A DNA stretch of 64,000 nucleotides. It comes from Ariolimax columbianus. Its lineage: Eukaryota; Mollusca; Gastropoda; Stylommatophora; Arionidae. The notes under the pieces are model-generated. The model was given only the letters and a program-made list of their open reading frames with translations, was not told the DNA's origin and made no database searches. How positions within the stretch are numbered: position 1 is the stretch's first letter; every line of letters starts with the position of its first letter. The stretch lies in NCBI GenBank assembly GCA_036924085.1, contig JAVGWX010000007.1, positions 98,357,141-98,421,140 on the forward strand. Direction: 5' to 3'. Of the stretch, positions 9,775-20,735 are shown piece after piece. Both the position numbers and the translations under genes were made by a program.

Positions 9775-10048
9775 GGCAAAGGCCGACGATGGCATGACGA
9801 TGATGCCATAATTAATATTGCTAGCGCTATTGTTAGTAAGGATTAAGTGCGCTACTTTTTATCCTCACTCTCTCGTCTCGTGCCGCCCGTCGCCAGTGGC
9901 AAGTCAAGGACAAGACGACTAGGGGGCGACTACGAGATGCAGGTGACTCCGCATCAAGCACCCGTGAAAAAGACAACGAAGTTCGGAGTCGAATCCACAC
10001 CACCTGATCACGATACCGATGGCTTAACCACTTCGCCACGGAATCCCT
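9775..10048 (-). mobile_element. SINE C, full-length with 12-bp target-site duplication
   Basis: The 274-bp insertion is bounded by AACTACTGGAAA at 9763-9774 and 10049-10060. On the minus strand it starts AGGGATTCCGTGGCGAAGTG with A-box TGGCGAAGTGGTTAAG and B-box GGATTCGACTCC, a tRNA-derived promoter head. The body includes CCGCATCTCGTAGTCGCCCC-like sequence and GGCGGCACGAGACGAGAGAG. The 3' end reads TTATGGCATCATCGTC and ends in GGCCTTTGCC. A 3' fragment of the same family is at 18519-18645. Confidence 0.9.
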
Positions 10049-10060
10049 AACTACTGGAAA

Positions 10061-10768
10061 TATATATATATATATTAAATTACGAGAGTCGCAGGGGAAC
10101 CCATCTTTTATCTCAAAAAATGAATGCAATAATAAAGACACAAAGCCTGTCTGAATAACATTGAGACGAATTACGCAACTACGCTTGTGTTTGTAAAGCA
10201 AAGTTTGTAAGGCAAGGCTTAGCGAGGGTCAATAAGGTCAGCTTTGAGTCAGCTTCTAACCAACAGGTCACGCAAGCTTCTGTCTGTCTGCCCCCAGAGA
10301 AATATCAGGAATTACCAAGTGCGTGGAAGGATTTGCATGACAGATATGGAGAATGCGGGACAAGATATAAAGGACAGAGGAGAATGAGGATGAAAAGTAA
10401 GAACTAATTTAACCTGTCAGTTGAGGGGCGGTGGGAAGGGGTGATGTCGTTTGTACAATAGATAAGGATGATATGCTACACTGCAGTGATAGGAATAGCT
10501 TTAGGATTGAGACGCTTACAGAAAAAGTCGAGCATTTGGGGGCCTTACGGTGAAGATTGCCATCGTATTTCTGTTTGTTCTACAAGTTCAGCTTTATCTT
10601 CTGCAGAAGACTTTTATGTCTCATATTGTGACCCAACCATTTCAACCAACGTTTTTGAATCATATGAAATATTTGTCTTTATGTGTCCACATCATTGAGT
10701 ACATTGTCATTGGATCTTCTTTCTGTCCAACTTACTCTTTTCACCATGTCTACAATGTGAAAATGTCT
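10061..10768. other. No gene; short (TA)n
   Basis: A short TATATA run at 10061-10075 follows the SINE target site. Open frames between 10468 and 10792 show no recognisable protein family. Confidence 0.45.
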
Positions 10769-11470
10769 ATTAGACACAGTGGTGGCGGTTAATGTGTAGC
10801 CACACATATTAGACACAGTGGTGGCGGTTAAAGTGTAGCCACACATATTAGACACAGTGGTGGCGGTTAAAGTGTAGCCACACAAATTAGACACAGTGGT
10901 GGCGGTTAAAGTGTAGCCACACATATTAGACACAGTGGTGGCGGTTAAAGTGTAGCCACACATATTAGACACAGTGGTGGCGGTTAAAGTGTAGCCACAC
11001 ATATTAGACACAGTGGTGGCGGTTAAAGTGTAGCCACACATATTAGACACAGTGGTGGCGGTTAAAGTGTAGCCGCACATATTAGACACAGTGGTGGCGG
11101 TTAAAGTGTAGCCACACATATTAGACACAGTGGTGGCGGTTAAAGTGTAGCCACACATATTAGACACAGTGGTGGCGGTTAAAGTGTAGCCGCACATATT
11201 AGACACAGTGGTGGCGGTTAAAGTGTAGCCACACATATTAGACACAGTGGTGGCGGTTAAAGTGTAGCCACACATATTAGACACAGTGGTGGCGGTTAAA
11301 GTGTAGCCACACATATTAGACACAGTGGTGGCGGTTAAAGTGTAGCCACACATATTAGACACAGTGGTGGCGGTTAAAGTGTAGCCACACATATTAGACA
11401 CATTGGTAGCGGCTAAAGTGTAGCCACACATATTAGACACATTTACAGCTGTGAAATTGTAGCCACCTAT
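10769..11470. repeat. 39-bp satellite, 17 copies, highly homogeneous
   Basis: The landmark ATTAGACACAGTGGTGGCGG recurs every 39 bp from 10769 to 11432. Interior units are nearly identical, with rare changes such as CCGCACAT for CCACACAT, while the edge units diverge. Because 39 is a multiple of three, the minus strand stays open with a 13-residue repeat SNMCGYTLTATTV. I read this as a repeat artefact, not a gene. Confidence 0.95.
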
Positions 11471-11472
11471 TT

Positions 11473-12469
11473 TGATGATGATGATGATGATGATATAATC
11501 CCTTTAGATGTGAGCTGGCAGCTCTTACAGCCCAATGCCTCCTAAACAAAAGCACATGTCCTCTTCAATTGATGTAACGATGTGCATAGTGTGCTGAGTA
11601 TGGTGGGGTGTGGTGGTAGCAGCATGTTTTGCAAATCGGCCAGCCTTGAGAACAAAGTCAGGAGGTGCTCGACTGACTCCTCGTGGTCATGGCAGAATCT
11701 GCAGTTTGGTTCACGTAGTGGGTTTAATCAATTCAGATGTTTGTTGAGAGGGCCATGGCCTGTTCTCAGCTTGAAGATCAATCTCTGGTCTCTTCGTTTC
11801 AGTCTCTTGGCTGGGCCTGGGGATCTGGGTTTGCTTGGTGTTTGAAATATACTCGGCCTGTCTGGGATGTGGCACACTGATCTAGCCACTTCTGTGTATA
11901 ATTATTATTCAGGATTTGCTTGCAGGTCTGTAGTGCTGGAGCTGGAGATACGGAGTTCGTGCTTTGTGCGATGCTCTCGACAGATGGTTTTGTTTTTAAT
12001 TTGTAAAATAAAAATAAAAAGTGTGATGCTAGGTAGTGGGTGTGGTAACATTGATCAGCTTCTGGCCAGCTCATCAGTGTTCTCATTCCCTGGGACTCCG
12101 ACATGGTCAGGTATCCACTGAAGCACTACTTTAGCTCCACAAGAGGTGGACAATTGGTCAATTAGTTTGTAGATGTTATTAACATCTGGAGACATTCTAT
12201 TTTCCAAGGCTTACAGCGCAAACTTTGAGTGTAGTGCCGCTTTAAAAATCTGAGGTTATTGGGCATAAAGATTTTCTATTGTTATTATTTCTGCTTCGTA
12301 ATTGGAACAGGTCTCTCCACAAAGACCATAGATGTAGGGGTGGTCTTCTTGGTGCAGGTTAGAGTCTGAGCCTTGTGGATGCTTGTCCAATCAGCTTGTC
12401 TATATTGGGTTTCATAGTGAGTCCACGGTCAAGCTCGACTCCGAGGTACTCGGTGTTTTGTCCCATTTT
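11473..12469 (-). mobile_element. LINE 3' end with RNase H and zinc-knuckle-like C-terminus
   Basis: Read on the minus strand, the order is NTEYLGVELDRGLTM (RT thumb), YGLCGETCSNYEAEI, then VVLQWIPDHVGVPGNENTDE (the C-terminal RNase H block), LIFKLRTGHGPLNKHLN, and CRFCHDHEESVEHLL (a Cys-His finger). The element ends in a (TCA)n tail, seen on the plus strand as (GAT)n at 11473-11495. Several frameshifts are present. A SINE A copy interrupts it upstream, with a 14-bp duplication. RT plus RNase H suggests the I/Jockey side of the LINE tree. Confidence 0.8.
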
Positions 12470-12483
12470 AGACACAGTCGATC

Positions 12484-12838
12484 GGGATCAAGATGCTGAG
12501 CAGTACATGAGCTGCAGTGGTCAGCGACCCATAGCTGACTGCTAGCGTCAGGGCCAGCGAACCAGAGCTGCCAAGACCCATCTACACCTCCACGCGGTGA
12601 TCCTGGATAACAGGCTGCAACAGGGCAGACTGGCTAAGGAGAAGGGATCGAAGAGGGAATGCTAACTCGGTACTCAAAAAATGCTTGCTGAAGTCGAATG
12701 TGTTGGACCGAAAGGTGCAAATATCTCAGCCAAGCTGTAAACTATGACACAACGCATTCCGTTCTCTAGACTACATTCTGCTACTTAAGCCCTTTCAGGG
12801 TTTGGTAGCGGGAGATTGAGAATGAACGAAGAAGAAGA
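12484..12838 (+). mobile_element. SINE A, 5'-truncated, with 14-bp target-site duplication
   Basis: The insertion is flanked by AGACACAGTCGATC at 12470-12483 and 12839-12852. It starts within the SINE at GGGATCAAGATGCTGAGCAG, so the tRNA head is missing. The body then runs through the shared core AAAAAATGCTTGCTGAAG to a GAACGAAGAAGAAG tail. It lies inside the RNase H LINE, so it is the younger of the two. Confidence 0.9.
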
Positions 12839-12852
12839 AGACACAGTCGATC

Positions 12853-12930
12853 AATTGATCAGTTTAATTTTAAACCATGAGTAATAAGACTATTATGTAG
12901 ACAATCTTTGGATGATATTGTTAGGAACCA
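12853..12930 (-). mobile_element. Upstream continuation of the RNase H LINE
   Basis: Past the SINE, the minus strand reads DCLHNSLITHGLKLN before rejoining the NTEYLGVEL frame beyond the insertion. This supports a single LINE split by SINE A. Further upstream, to 13257, homology fades. Confidence 0.5.
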
Positions 12931-13268
12931 TTTTGGAGACGCATTTGTTTGCATTATGGATGAAAGGACTAACAATGGAATCATTAGAAATGTCTGAAAC
13001 CAAGCTTCGCTGCAAATATAGACAACAGTAATACTGCAAGTGACCTTAGTGGATTAGATGAAACAGATCTTTTGTATTGAAATTATCAAGCTAGAGGTTT
13101 GCTATCGAAGTTTCAAGGGGTATGTTATAAATTTGGAGCATGTTGCGTGTTGGACTGTAGAAGTTGAGGTAATTCATGCAACAACAACAACAGCAACAAA
13201 ATAAACTAGATGTTTGTCACAGGAAAGGATTTTCCTATCATGAAAAATCAAATGTTGACATAACTTTT

Positions 13269-13625
13269 GGCTTGGCTTCATTCGTTCTCAGTCTCCCGCT
13301 ACCAAGCCCCGAAATGGCTTAAGTAGCAGAATGTAGTCCAGAGAACGGAATGCGTTGTGTCGTAGTTTACAGCTTGACTGCGACATTTGCACCTTTCGGT
13401 CCAACACATCCGACTTCAGCAAGCATTTTTTGAGTACCGGGTTAGCATTCCCTCTTCGATCCCTTCTCCTTAGCCAGTCTGCGCTGCTGCATCCTGTAAT
13501 CCAATATCACCTCGTGGAGGTGTAGAAGGGTCTTGGCAGCTCTGGTTTGCTGGCCCTGACGCTAGCAGTCAGCTATGGGTCACTGACCACTGCAGCTCAT
13601 ACGCAGCTCAGCATCTTGATCCCTT
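13269..13625 (-). mobile_element. SINE A with 11-bp target-site duplication
   Basis: ACATAACTTTT occurs at 13258-13268 and 13626-13636, bounding a 357-bp insertion. On the minus strand it begins GGGATCAAGATGCTGAGCTG and carries all SINE A body blocks. It ends GACTGAGAACGAATGAAGCC. The tail lacks a clean GAA run. It is truncated at nearly the same 5' point as the copy at 12484, just past the B-box. Confidence 0.9.
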
Positions 13626-13657
13626 ACATAACTTTTAATATATATTCAACAACGAAC

Positions 13658-13677
13658 GTGTGTGTGTGTGTGTGTGT
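13658..13677. repeat. (GT)10 microsatellite
   Basis: Perfect GT dinucleotide run close to the SINE A target site. Confidence 0.95.
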
Positions 13678-13868
13678 ATGGTTCACTCAGACAACGATGT
13701 GGCCAACATTTGCTAGCTATTTCCTGTGGCCTTTCAGAAAATCACAGCGGCCCACGTTGAGAAACACTGTTGTCGTCGAGCCTTAACCGGACCATAGCCT
13801 GTCATCAATTTTATTTATTAAGGCAAACAATACGCAAATCGGTTTTCATATCAGCGATATGTGATACG

Positions 13869-13919
13869 AGTCTATGTTCAGGGACAAGTCTATGTTCAGG
13901 GACGAGTCTATGTTCAGAG
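13869..13919. repeat. 18-bp triplet repeat
   Basis: AGTCTATGTTCAGGGACA and variants start at 13869, 13887 and 13905. Three copies only. Confidence 0.9.
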
Positions 13920-14052
13920 TAGGTTAGGTTGTGCATTTGGTTGAGTGGGATGCTTCGCTCATATTCTAGTCGTTTCTTAGGAATGCAGCCAATTTCAGAG
14001 TAAAGTGTTTTTTTTAGGTTTGCACACGAGTTTAGGCCTGGATGGCGACTGT

Positions 14053-14260
14053 CCGTTGATGACTCACTCACACAAGAATTTAGGTCCCTATGTCAACTTT
14101 CCGTTGATGACTCATTCACACAAGAATTGAGTTCCCTATGTCGACTTTCCGTTGATGACTCACTCACACAAGAATTTAGGTCCCTATGTCGACTTTCCGT
14201 TTATGGCTCAGACAAAAAGTGTAGGTCCCTATGTCGACTTTCCGTTTATGACTCACACGA
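14053..14260. repeat. 48-bp minisatellite, about 4.5 copies
   Basis: CCGTTGATGACTC recurs at 14053, 14101, 14149, 14197 (CCGTTTATG) and 14242. Shared blocks are CACACAAGAATT and GGTCCCTATGTCGACTTT. The last two units have lost part of the middle block. Confidence 0.9.
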
Positions 14261-14865
14261 GTGTGGTTGGCAATGACGACTGAGTTACCTTCGTCATAAA
14301 AGTTGAAAATCTACAGAATAAATAGATGAAGTTACTGTCCGCTAATATAATAGTCTTTGCTATGTATACCAGATTGAAAAGCGAACGCCACATATAGTGA
14401 TTGTTTTAATTAAGCGAACATAACAGAACGGTACATGACACGTCACATTCCTGTCTAAAATAAACCGATTTTAGCCCTGCCTGTGTTGGGCGGGTGTTTG
14501 GGAAACAAAAGAAAGAAAGTAACTGCTACTAACGCCAAAATTTGAGACTGTCTGGGGACATGTCTTGTCCCAAAGGAATCGCATTCTACAACTAGCAGCA
14601 ATGTGCTTAGACTCAATGCTGCACTGTTGAGAAATTCGGATTCTACCAACATGGCCCTTGTCATTCTGAGAGAATATTTATGACCGTGAACAATTCTATT
14701 GGCGTGTTTGCTTATGCTCTTTTTCACAACAGTAGAAGCATGAGAGTACAGCTACTGTTAAAATACTTGTAGAAAGTCTGCACCAAAGCTATTCTGGTGA
14801 GGCGGTTTATGTTACACATTGATTTTACACGTTTGTTTACATTGTTTTTGCGTGTAGTGTGTTGT
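14261..14865. other. No gene recognised
   Basis: A 90-codon minus-strand frame at 14455-14727 has no recognisable domain. I see no repeat family in this stretch. Confidence 0.45.
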
Positions 14866-15265
14866 GTGTGTAGAATGTTGCGTGGTGAGTGTATTATGAT
14901 GTGTGTAGTATGTAGTGTGTAGTATGTAGTGTGTTGTGTGGTGTGTGTAGTATGTAGTATGTTGTGTGTAGTATGTTGTGTGTTGTGTGTAGTATGTTGT
15001 GTGTTGTGTGGTGTGTTGTGTGTTATGTGTAATGTGTAGTATGTTGTGTGTTGGGTGTAGTATGTAGTGGGTTGTGTGTAGTGTGTAGTGTGTAGTATGC
15101 TGTGTGTTGTGTGTAGTATGTAGTGTGTTGTGTGTAGTAAGTAGTGTGTTGTGTGGTGTGCTGTGTAGTGTGTGTAGTTTGTAGTATGTTGTGTGGTGTG
15201 TGTAGTGTGTTGTGTGTAGTGTGTTGTGTGTAGTGTGTTGTGTGTAGTGTGTTGTGTGTTGTGTG
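14866..15265. repeat. GT-rich low-complexity array
   Basis: Irregular mixture of GTGTAGTATGTAGT, GTGTTGTGTGT and TGGTGTG units. It passes without a break into the purine-rich array. Open minus-strand frames (His/Thr-rich) are a by-product. Confidence 0.9.
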
Positions 15266-16507
15266 TTAAGAGAGGGAGTGAGAGAGAGGGAGTGAGAGAG
15301 AGGGAGTGAGAGAGAGGGAGTGTGAGAGAGATGGAGAGAGAGTGAGAGCCAGAGTGAGAGAGTGAGCGTGAGAGAGTGGCAGAGAGAAAGTGTGAGAGAC
15401 AGAGAGAGAGTGAGAGTGAGAATAAGAGCGAGAGAGTGAGAGACAGAGAGAGTGAAAGAAACAGTGAGAGTAAGAATGAGAGAGAGTGAGAGAGAAAGAG
15501 AGAATGAGAGAGACAGACAGAGAAAGAAACAGTGAGAGTAAAAATGAGAGAGAGTGAGAGAGAAAGAGAGAATGAGAGAGACAGACAGAGAAAGAAACAG
15601 TGAGAGTAAGAATGAGAGAGAGTGAGAGAGAAAGAGAGAATGAGAGAGACAGACAGAGAAAGAAACAGTGAGAGTAAAAATGAGAGAGAGTGAGAGAGAA
15701 AGAGAGAATGAGAGAGACAGACAGAGAAAGAAACAGTGAGAGTAAGAATGAGAGAGAGTGAGAGAGAAAGAGAGAATGAGAGAGACAGACAGAGAAAGAA
15801 ACAGTGAGAGTAAAAATGAGAGAGAGTGAGAGAGAAAGAGAGAATGAGAGAGACAGACAGAGAAAGAAACAGTGAGAGTAAGAATGAGAGAGAGTGAGAG
15901 AGAAAGAGAGAATGAGAGAGACAGACAGAGAAAGAAACAGAGAGAGTGAGAATGAGAGAGAGTGAAAGAAACAGAGAGAGTGAGAGACAAAAAGAGTAAG
16001 AGACACACAGAGAGAGTGACAGAGACAAAGAGAGGGAATGAGAGACACAATGATCGAGACAGAGAGCGTGGGAGAGAGTGAGAGAGAGAGTGAGAGAGAG
16101 TGGGAGAAAGTGAGAGAGTGAAAGAGACAGAGAGAATGAGAGAAACAGAGAGAGTAAGAGAATGAGAGAGACAGAGAGAGTTACAGAGACAGAGAGAGAG
16201 GGAGAGAGACAGAGAAAGAGTGAGAGAGTGAGAGAGACAGAGAGAGTGAGACAGAGACAGAGAGAGTGAGAGAGACATAGAGAGTGAGAGACAGAGAGAG
16301 TCAGAGAGAGACAGAGAGAGTTACAGAGACAGAGAGAGAGTAAGAGAGAGACAGAGAGAGAGTGAGAGAGAGAAAGAGTGAGAGAGTGGGAGAGAATGAA
16401 AGAGTCAGACAGAGACAGAGAGAGTTACAGAGACAGAAAGACAGAGAGAGTGAGTGACAGGGAGAGTGAGAGAGTCAGAGAGAGACAGAGAGAGTTACAG
16501 AAACAGA
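15266..16507. repeat. GAGA-rich array with 68/136-bp higher-order repeat
   Basis: The whole stretch is AG-rich with interspersed T, C and A. Between 15463 and about 15945 it is organised in 68-bp units starting AGTGAGAGTAAGAATGAG or AGTGAGAGTAAAAATGAG. The two unit versions alternate, giving a 136-bp higher-order period. Minus-strand frames of 260-488 codons encode Leu-Ser strings and are not genes. Confidence 0.9.
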
Positions 16508-17345
16508 CTGATGGTACAGGAAGAGAGACAAACACAATGTGACGAGGGGGCAAGACTGGTGGTACAGGAAGAGAGACAAGCGCAATGTGACGAGGCGGCA
16601 AGACTGGTGGTACAGGAAGAGAGACAAACACAATGTGACGAAGCAGCAAGACTGGTGGTACAGGAAGAGAGACAAGCGCAATGTGACGAGGGGGCAAGAC
16701 TGGTGGTACAGGAAGCGAGACAAGAGTAATGTGACGAGGCGGCAAAACTGATGGTACAGGAAGAGAGACAAGCGCAATGTGACGAGGTGGCAAGACTGGT
16801 GGTACAGGAAGAGAGACAAACACAATGTGACGAAGCAGCAAGACTGGTGGTACAGGAAGAGAGACAAACACAATGTGACGAAGCAGCAAGACTGGTGGTA
16901 CAGGAAGAGAGACAAACACAATGTGACGAAGCAGCAAGACTGGTGGTACAGGAAGAGAGACAAGCGCAATGTGACGAGGGGGCAAGACTGGTGGTACAGG
17001 AAGCGAGACAAGAGTAATGTGACGAGGCGGCAAAACTGATGGTACAGGAAGAGAGACAAGCGCAATGTGACGAGGTGGCAAGACTGGTGGTACAGGAAGA
17101 GAGACAAGCGCAGTGTGACGAGGCAGCAAAACTGGTGGTACAGGAAGAGAAACAAGCGCAGTGTGACGAGGCAGCAAAACTGATGGTACAGGAAGAGAAA
17201 CAAGCGCAGTGTGACGAGGCAGCAAAACTGGTGGTACAGGAAGAGATACAAGAGCAATGTGACGAGGTAGCAAGACTGGTACAGGAAGAGAGACAAGCGC
17301 AATGTGACGAGGCAGGAATCTTGGTACAGGATGATAGACAAGCGC
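16508..17345. repeat. 48-bp satellite, about 17 copies
   Basis: Units contain GGTACAGGAAGAGAGACAA, CAATGTGACGA and GCAAGACTG. The 48-bp length keeps all frames open: the plus strand reads LVVQEERQAQCDEAAR per unit and the minus strand also stays open. Blocks of units are duplicated (16533-16750 and 16800-17040 share the same order, including a GAGTAATGTGACG variant that gives a stop). I do not call a gene. Confidence 0.9.
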
Positions 17346-18108
17346 AATGATGTGACAAGACACAAGACATGTAAATAATATTTTGGCGGAAGTTTTCTTC
17401 AAGACAAGTTAAATTTAATGGAAGAAAGGAAGAGAGGAGAGGGGAGGGGGGGGGGATGTCTGTGCTCAGAACGAATTGAAAAAGGATGTGATGGCGACGA
17501 TGATGATGTAATTTGAATCTTTATACGAGCAAATATACTGAAGGGGATTGCCTGTGGTGCATGTAGATACCACTTATTGTAAGTTGAACTAATCTATGCA
17601 ATGTTCTACGTTTTCATTTTAATTGTATTTGGCATACTGAAATTCTGGAATACTGAAATTTTGGAATATTGAATTCTGGTAGTCAATCACAACTAACTTT
17701 CACTAAATATCAAAACTGCGTTGTAAGGCGTCATTTAGTAACGCGTAGTCTGAATACGACATTTGACACGTCACTTGCAGTCAACTCAGCTGCTTCTATT
17801 AGCTCAGCTTTTCAGCAAATTAAGCGTTCTTGAATACTTAAAATGTAAACAGAGCTGCTTCCTTTTGTCCATTATTCATGGAACATGTATGTTGTTGATT
17901 GCATTTACAATGTCAGATATGATTAGACTTATTATTTTTGAGGTATGTGGGTTGGTGGGGGAGAGAGGATGGGGGAGTGAGTGCGTGGGGGGGGGGGGGG
18001 GGGGGATGGAGATGGGCAGGGGATGTGAGGTTGGCGAGGGGCGCGGAAGGTGCAGATCCTTTAATTGATAAAATGCAGTTTTATTTTCTTCTTCCACAGT
18101 GTGTGATC
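17346..18108. other. No gene; two G runs
   Basis: G-rich tracts occur at about 17440-17456 and a run of 19 G at 17987-18005. The remaining sequence is AT-rich with no recognised coding or repeat family. Confidence 0.5.
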
Positions 18109-18356
18109 AATTGACGGGCAGATTTTATGTACGGGTATTGACGGGCAGATCTTATGTACGGGTATTGACGGGCAGATTTTATCTACGGGTATTGACGGGC
18201 AGATTTTATGTACGGGTATTTACGGGCAGATCTGATGTACGGGTATTGACGGGCAGATCTTATGTACGGGTATTTACGGGCAGATCTTATATACGGGTAT
18301 TGACGGGCAGATTTTATGTACAGGTATTGACGGGCAGATCTTATGTACAGGTATTG
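18109..18356. repeat. 27-bp minisatellite, about 9 copies
   Basis: TTGACGGGCAGAT starts units at 18111, 18138 and onward every 27 bp, each with TTATGTACGGGTA. Frame-neutral length keeps a plus-strand frame open as a nine-residue repeat. Confidence 0.95.
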
Positions 18357-18518
18357 CTAGTACAAACAAGCGTCATTTTCTTGAAGAACGCAGAAAAACA
18401 AAAAGTATTTGTAAGTGGAGATCTTCACCTATATTATAATTTAAAAAATTGTTTCACTCTCTCTTAGATAGATCAGGAGATGGACATTAACAATATATGG
18501 GATGAGGAGGAGGAGAAC

Positions 18519-18645
18519 AAGGCAAAGGCCGTCGTCCATCGTAGACGATGATGGCATAATTTATTTTGCTAGCGCTATTTTTAGTAAGGATTAACTGCGC
18601 TACTTTTTATCCTCACTCTCTCGTCTCGTGCCGCCCGTTCTTGTG
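18519..18645 (-). mobile_element. SINE C, 3' fragment
   Basis: Matches 9775-9893 with GCAAAGGCCG, GATGATGGCATAAT, TTGCTAGCGCTAT, and CTCTCGTCTCGTGCCGCC blocks. Only the 3' portion on the minus strand is present, so it is 5'-truncated. Confidence 0.85.
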
Positions 18646-20735
18646 TGGAACAAGACATGTGAAGAAACTATAGGGTTCAAGAGAACCAAACAAAGAATTG
18701 GTTACAGCAGATGCATCACATATTATAGAAGAAAGGCAAAAGAAGACAACCATACTCAATAATTGTCGAACTCGAAGCACAAAAGGAGAAGCACGGAAAA
18801 ATAATGATACTACAAAGAGGTTAAGGCACACACAACGAAAAACGAACAATGGCAACGGAGACAGAAATCACAAGTTAGGAACTATGAGAAATCTTTAACT
18901 GTTTAGCAAACAAAATAATAAATAGATATACAGACAGACAATCAAAGAATATTGAAATTATCGAAAGAACAACAAAAACGATGATTTGTACATGTCAAAG
19001 AAAGCCCAAATAGACTTGCACTACAAGAAACACCAAACGTTCTACCAGCAGAATAGACCCTGCAACCAACGATGTAAGATAGAAATCCAAAACGTCATAT
19101 ATAGATAAGGCCATATATATATTAAAAAACATTATTCAAAAAGATATGGGACGAAGAGCGGAGTTCCTACAGAATAGAAATAAGGACATCTTACAAAACT
19201 GCTTAAGAAGAGAGCTGTCAGATTGCAACAATTAAATGGATATTATATTGTTGTCAGTACCCTGCAAGATATCCAATAGAATAATCTTGGAACAGGAAGT
19301 AAACACAAAGCTCTGAGGAACAAGCAGGATTCCACCAGCGAAGCTCGTGGTGCACAGATCATATAGCCACTCTTCGTATCAAAGTTTAACAAACTTTTGA
19401 ATGGAAATACGTTACCATTAACAATTTGTATTAACTATGAAAAGGCGTTTGTTTGGCTGCGTGGACCAAAGTACTCTAAGGCAACTGGTGAGACACTATG
19501 GGATACCAGAGAAGTACGTAACCCTGGCACAAAGTATGTACGAAGATTTAGTTAGCAGAGAAACCGGCACAGAGTATGTACGAAGATTTAGTTAGCAGAG
19601 TGGCACATGTAGTAACCCAGACTGACAGTTCCATGGTGCAGATGGACTTTGTTCTTGTTTGGATAAAGACTGGATAATGAAGACATCACACGATGTAAAG
19701 AAAAAAGTTATTCAGTGGACACTATTGTTACAATTAGAGGACCTGCATTACGTAAATGATATGTTTCTTTTGTCATACAATCATAACCAAATGGTACTTT
19801 TGTCAGTCATAACCAAATGGTATTTTTTCAGTCATAACCAAATGGTACTTTTGTCACAGTCATAACCAAATGGTACTTTTGTCAGTCATAACCAAATGGT
19901 ATTTTTTCAGTCATAACCAAATGGTACTTTTGTCACAGTCATAACCAAATGGTACTTTTGTCAGTCATAACCAAATGGTATTTTTCAGTCATAACCAAAT
20001 GGTACTTTTGTCACAGTCATAACCAAATGGTACTTTTGTCACAGTCATAACCAAATGGTACTTTTGTCAGTCATAACCAAATGGTACTTTTGTCACAGTC
20101 ATAACCAAATACAAGAGAAACTTGACATGGTGGAAGAACAAGTAGTCAAATTGGAACTGAATGTCAAAATTAAGAAAACCAAGTTCCTTTGAATGAATCC
20201 GATCAATAAAAAAATTAATCATACTGGAGGTAGAGCCGATGGAAGAGCTGGATGTCTTGACCTATTTTGGTAGGACAATTGACACGACAGGTGATACAGA
20301 TCCAGGTGTAAAAACCAAAATTGGAAAAGCAAGAATGGCATTACTAACGCTAAATAACATATGTAGATCCAGAGACATCGAGATTCACGTGAAAGTTAGA
20401 ATATTCAACCCCAGTGTCAAGTCGGTGCTGTTATATGGAGCGGAAACATGGAGAGCGACCAAAGCCATTCAACAAAGACTCCAGTCCGTGGTTAACAGAT
20501 CCAACTAAGGATAATGCATATAAAGTGGCAGGACATGGTGAGGAATGAAGAAAAGGATGGAAATGCGTCAACAATAGTCTCTTGAACAACAAATTAAGAG
20601 AATAAATTGGGGCTGAATACGCTGAGTAAAGCATCGTCCTACATAACTAAGCAGGATCTGACATGGAGTCCTCAAGGAAAGCGAAAGAGAGGTAGAGCTA
20701 CAAATACATGAAAAGGAGAGTGTGAGAGGGAACTA
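18646..20735 (+). mobile_element. Decayed LINE, pre-RT linker to C-terminus
   Basis: Recognisable pieces in order are: EEQAGFHQ-like sequence near 19315-19335, INYEKAFVWL (RT motif A, near 19430-19460), a DWIMKTSHDVKKKVIQWTLL block (19665-19720), LEDLHYVNDM where motif C should be, NHNQ, KKTKFL, SFTYLG-like TYFGRTIDTTGDTD, NPSVKSVLLYGAETWRATKA (20410-20470), and RGRATNT. Many stops are present. Motif C has lost its FADD. Two tandem expansions, at 19779-20115 and 20735-21375, interrupt or extend the element. Confidence 0.75.
19779..20115 (+). repeat. 26/29-bp minisatellite inside a LINE
   Basis: The unit GTCATAACCAAATGGTACTT plus TTGTCA or TTGTCACA repeats about 12 times. It starts and stops within the LINE frame reading YNHNQ...EKLD. 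Two length classes, with and without a CA insertion, alternate. Some units read TATTTTTTCA instead of TACTTTTGTCA, and these occur in a repeated order, so blocks of units were duplicated. Confidence 0.9.

Noticed and set aside
10679..11440. 253-codon minus-strand frame of 13-residue repeats
   Set aside because: It exists because 39 bp is a multiple of three; no signal peptide or flanking coding sequence.
14724..16278. Minus-strand open frames of 260-488 codons
   Set aside because: They are Leu-Ser and His-Thr strings read from GAGA and GTGT arrays, open in several frames at once, with no domain.
16425..17402. Open frames on both strands, including a 16-residue plus-strand repeat LVVQEERQAQCDEAAR
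   Set aside because: A 48-bp unit without stops keeps many frames open. There is no start region, splice pattern or conservation beyond the unit.
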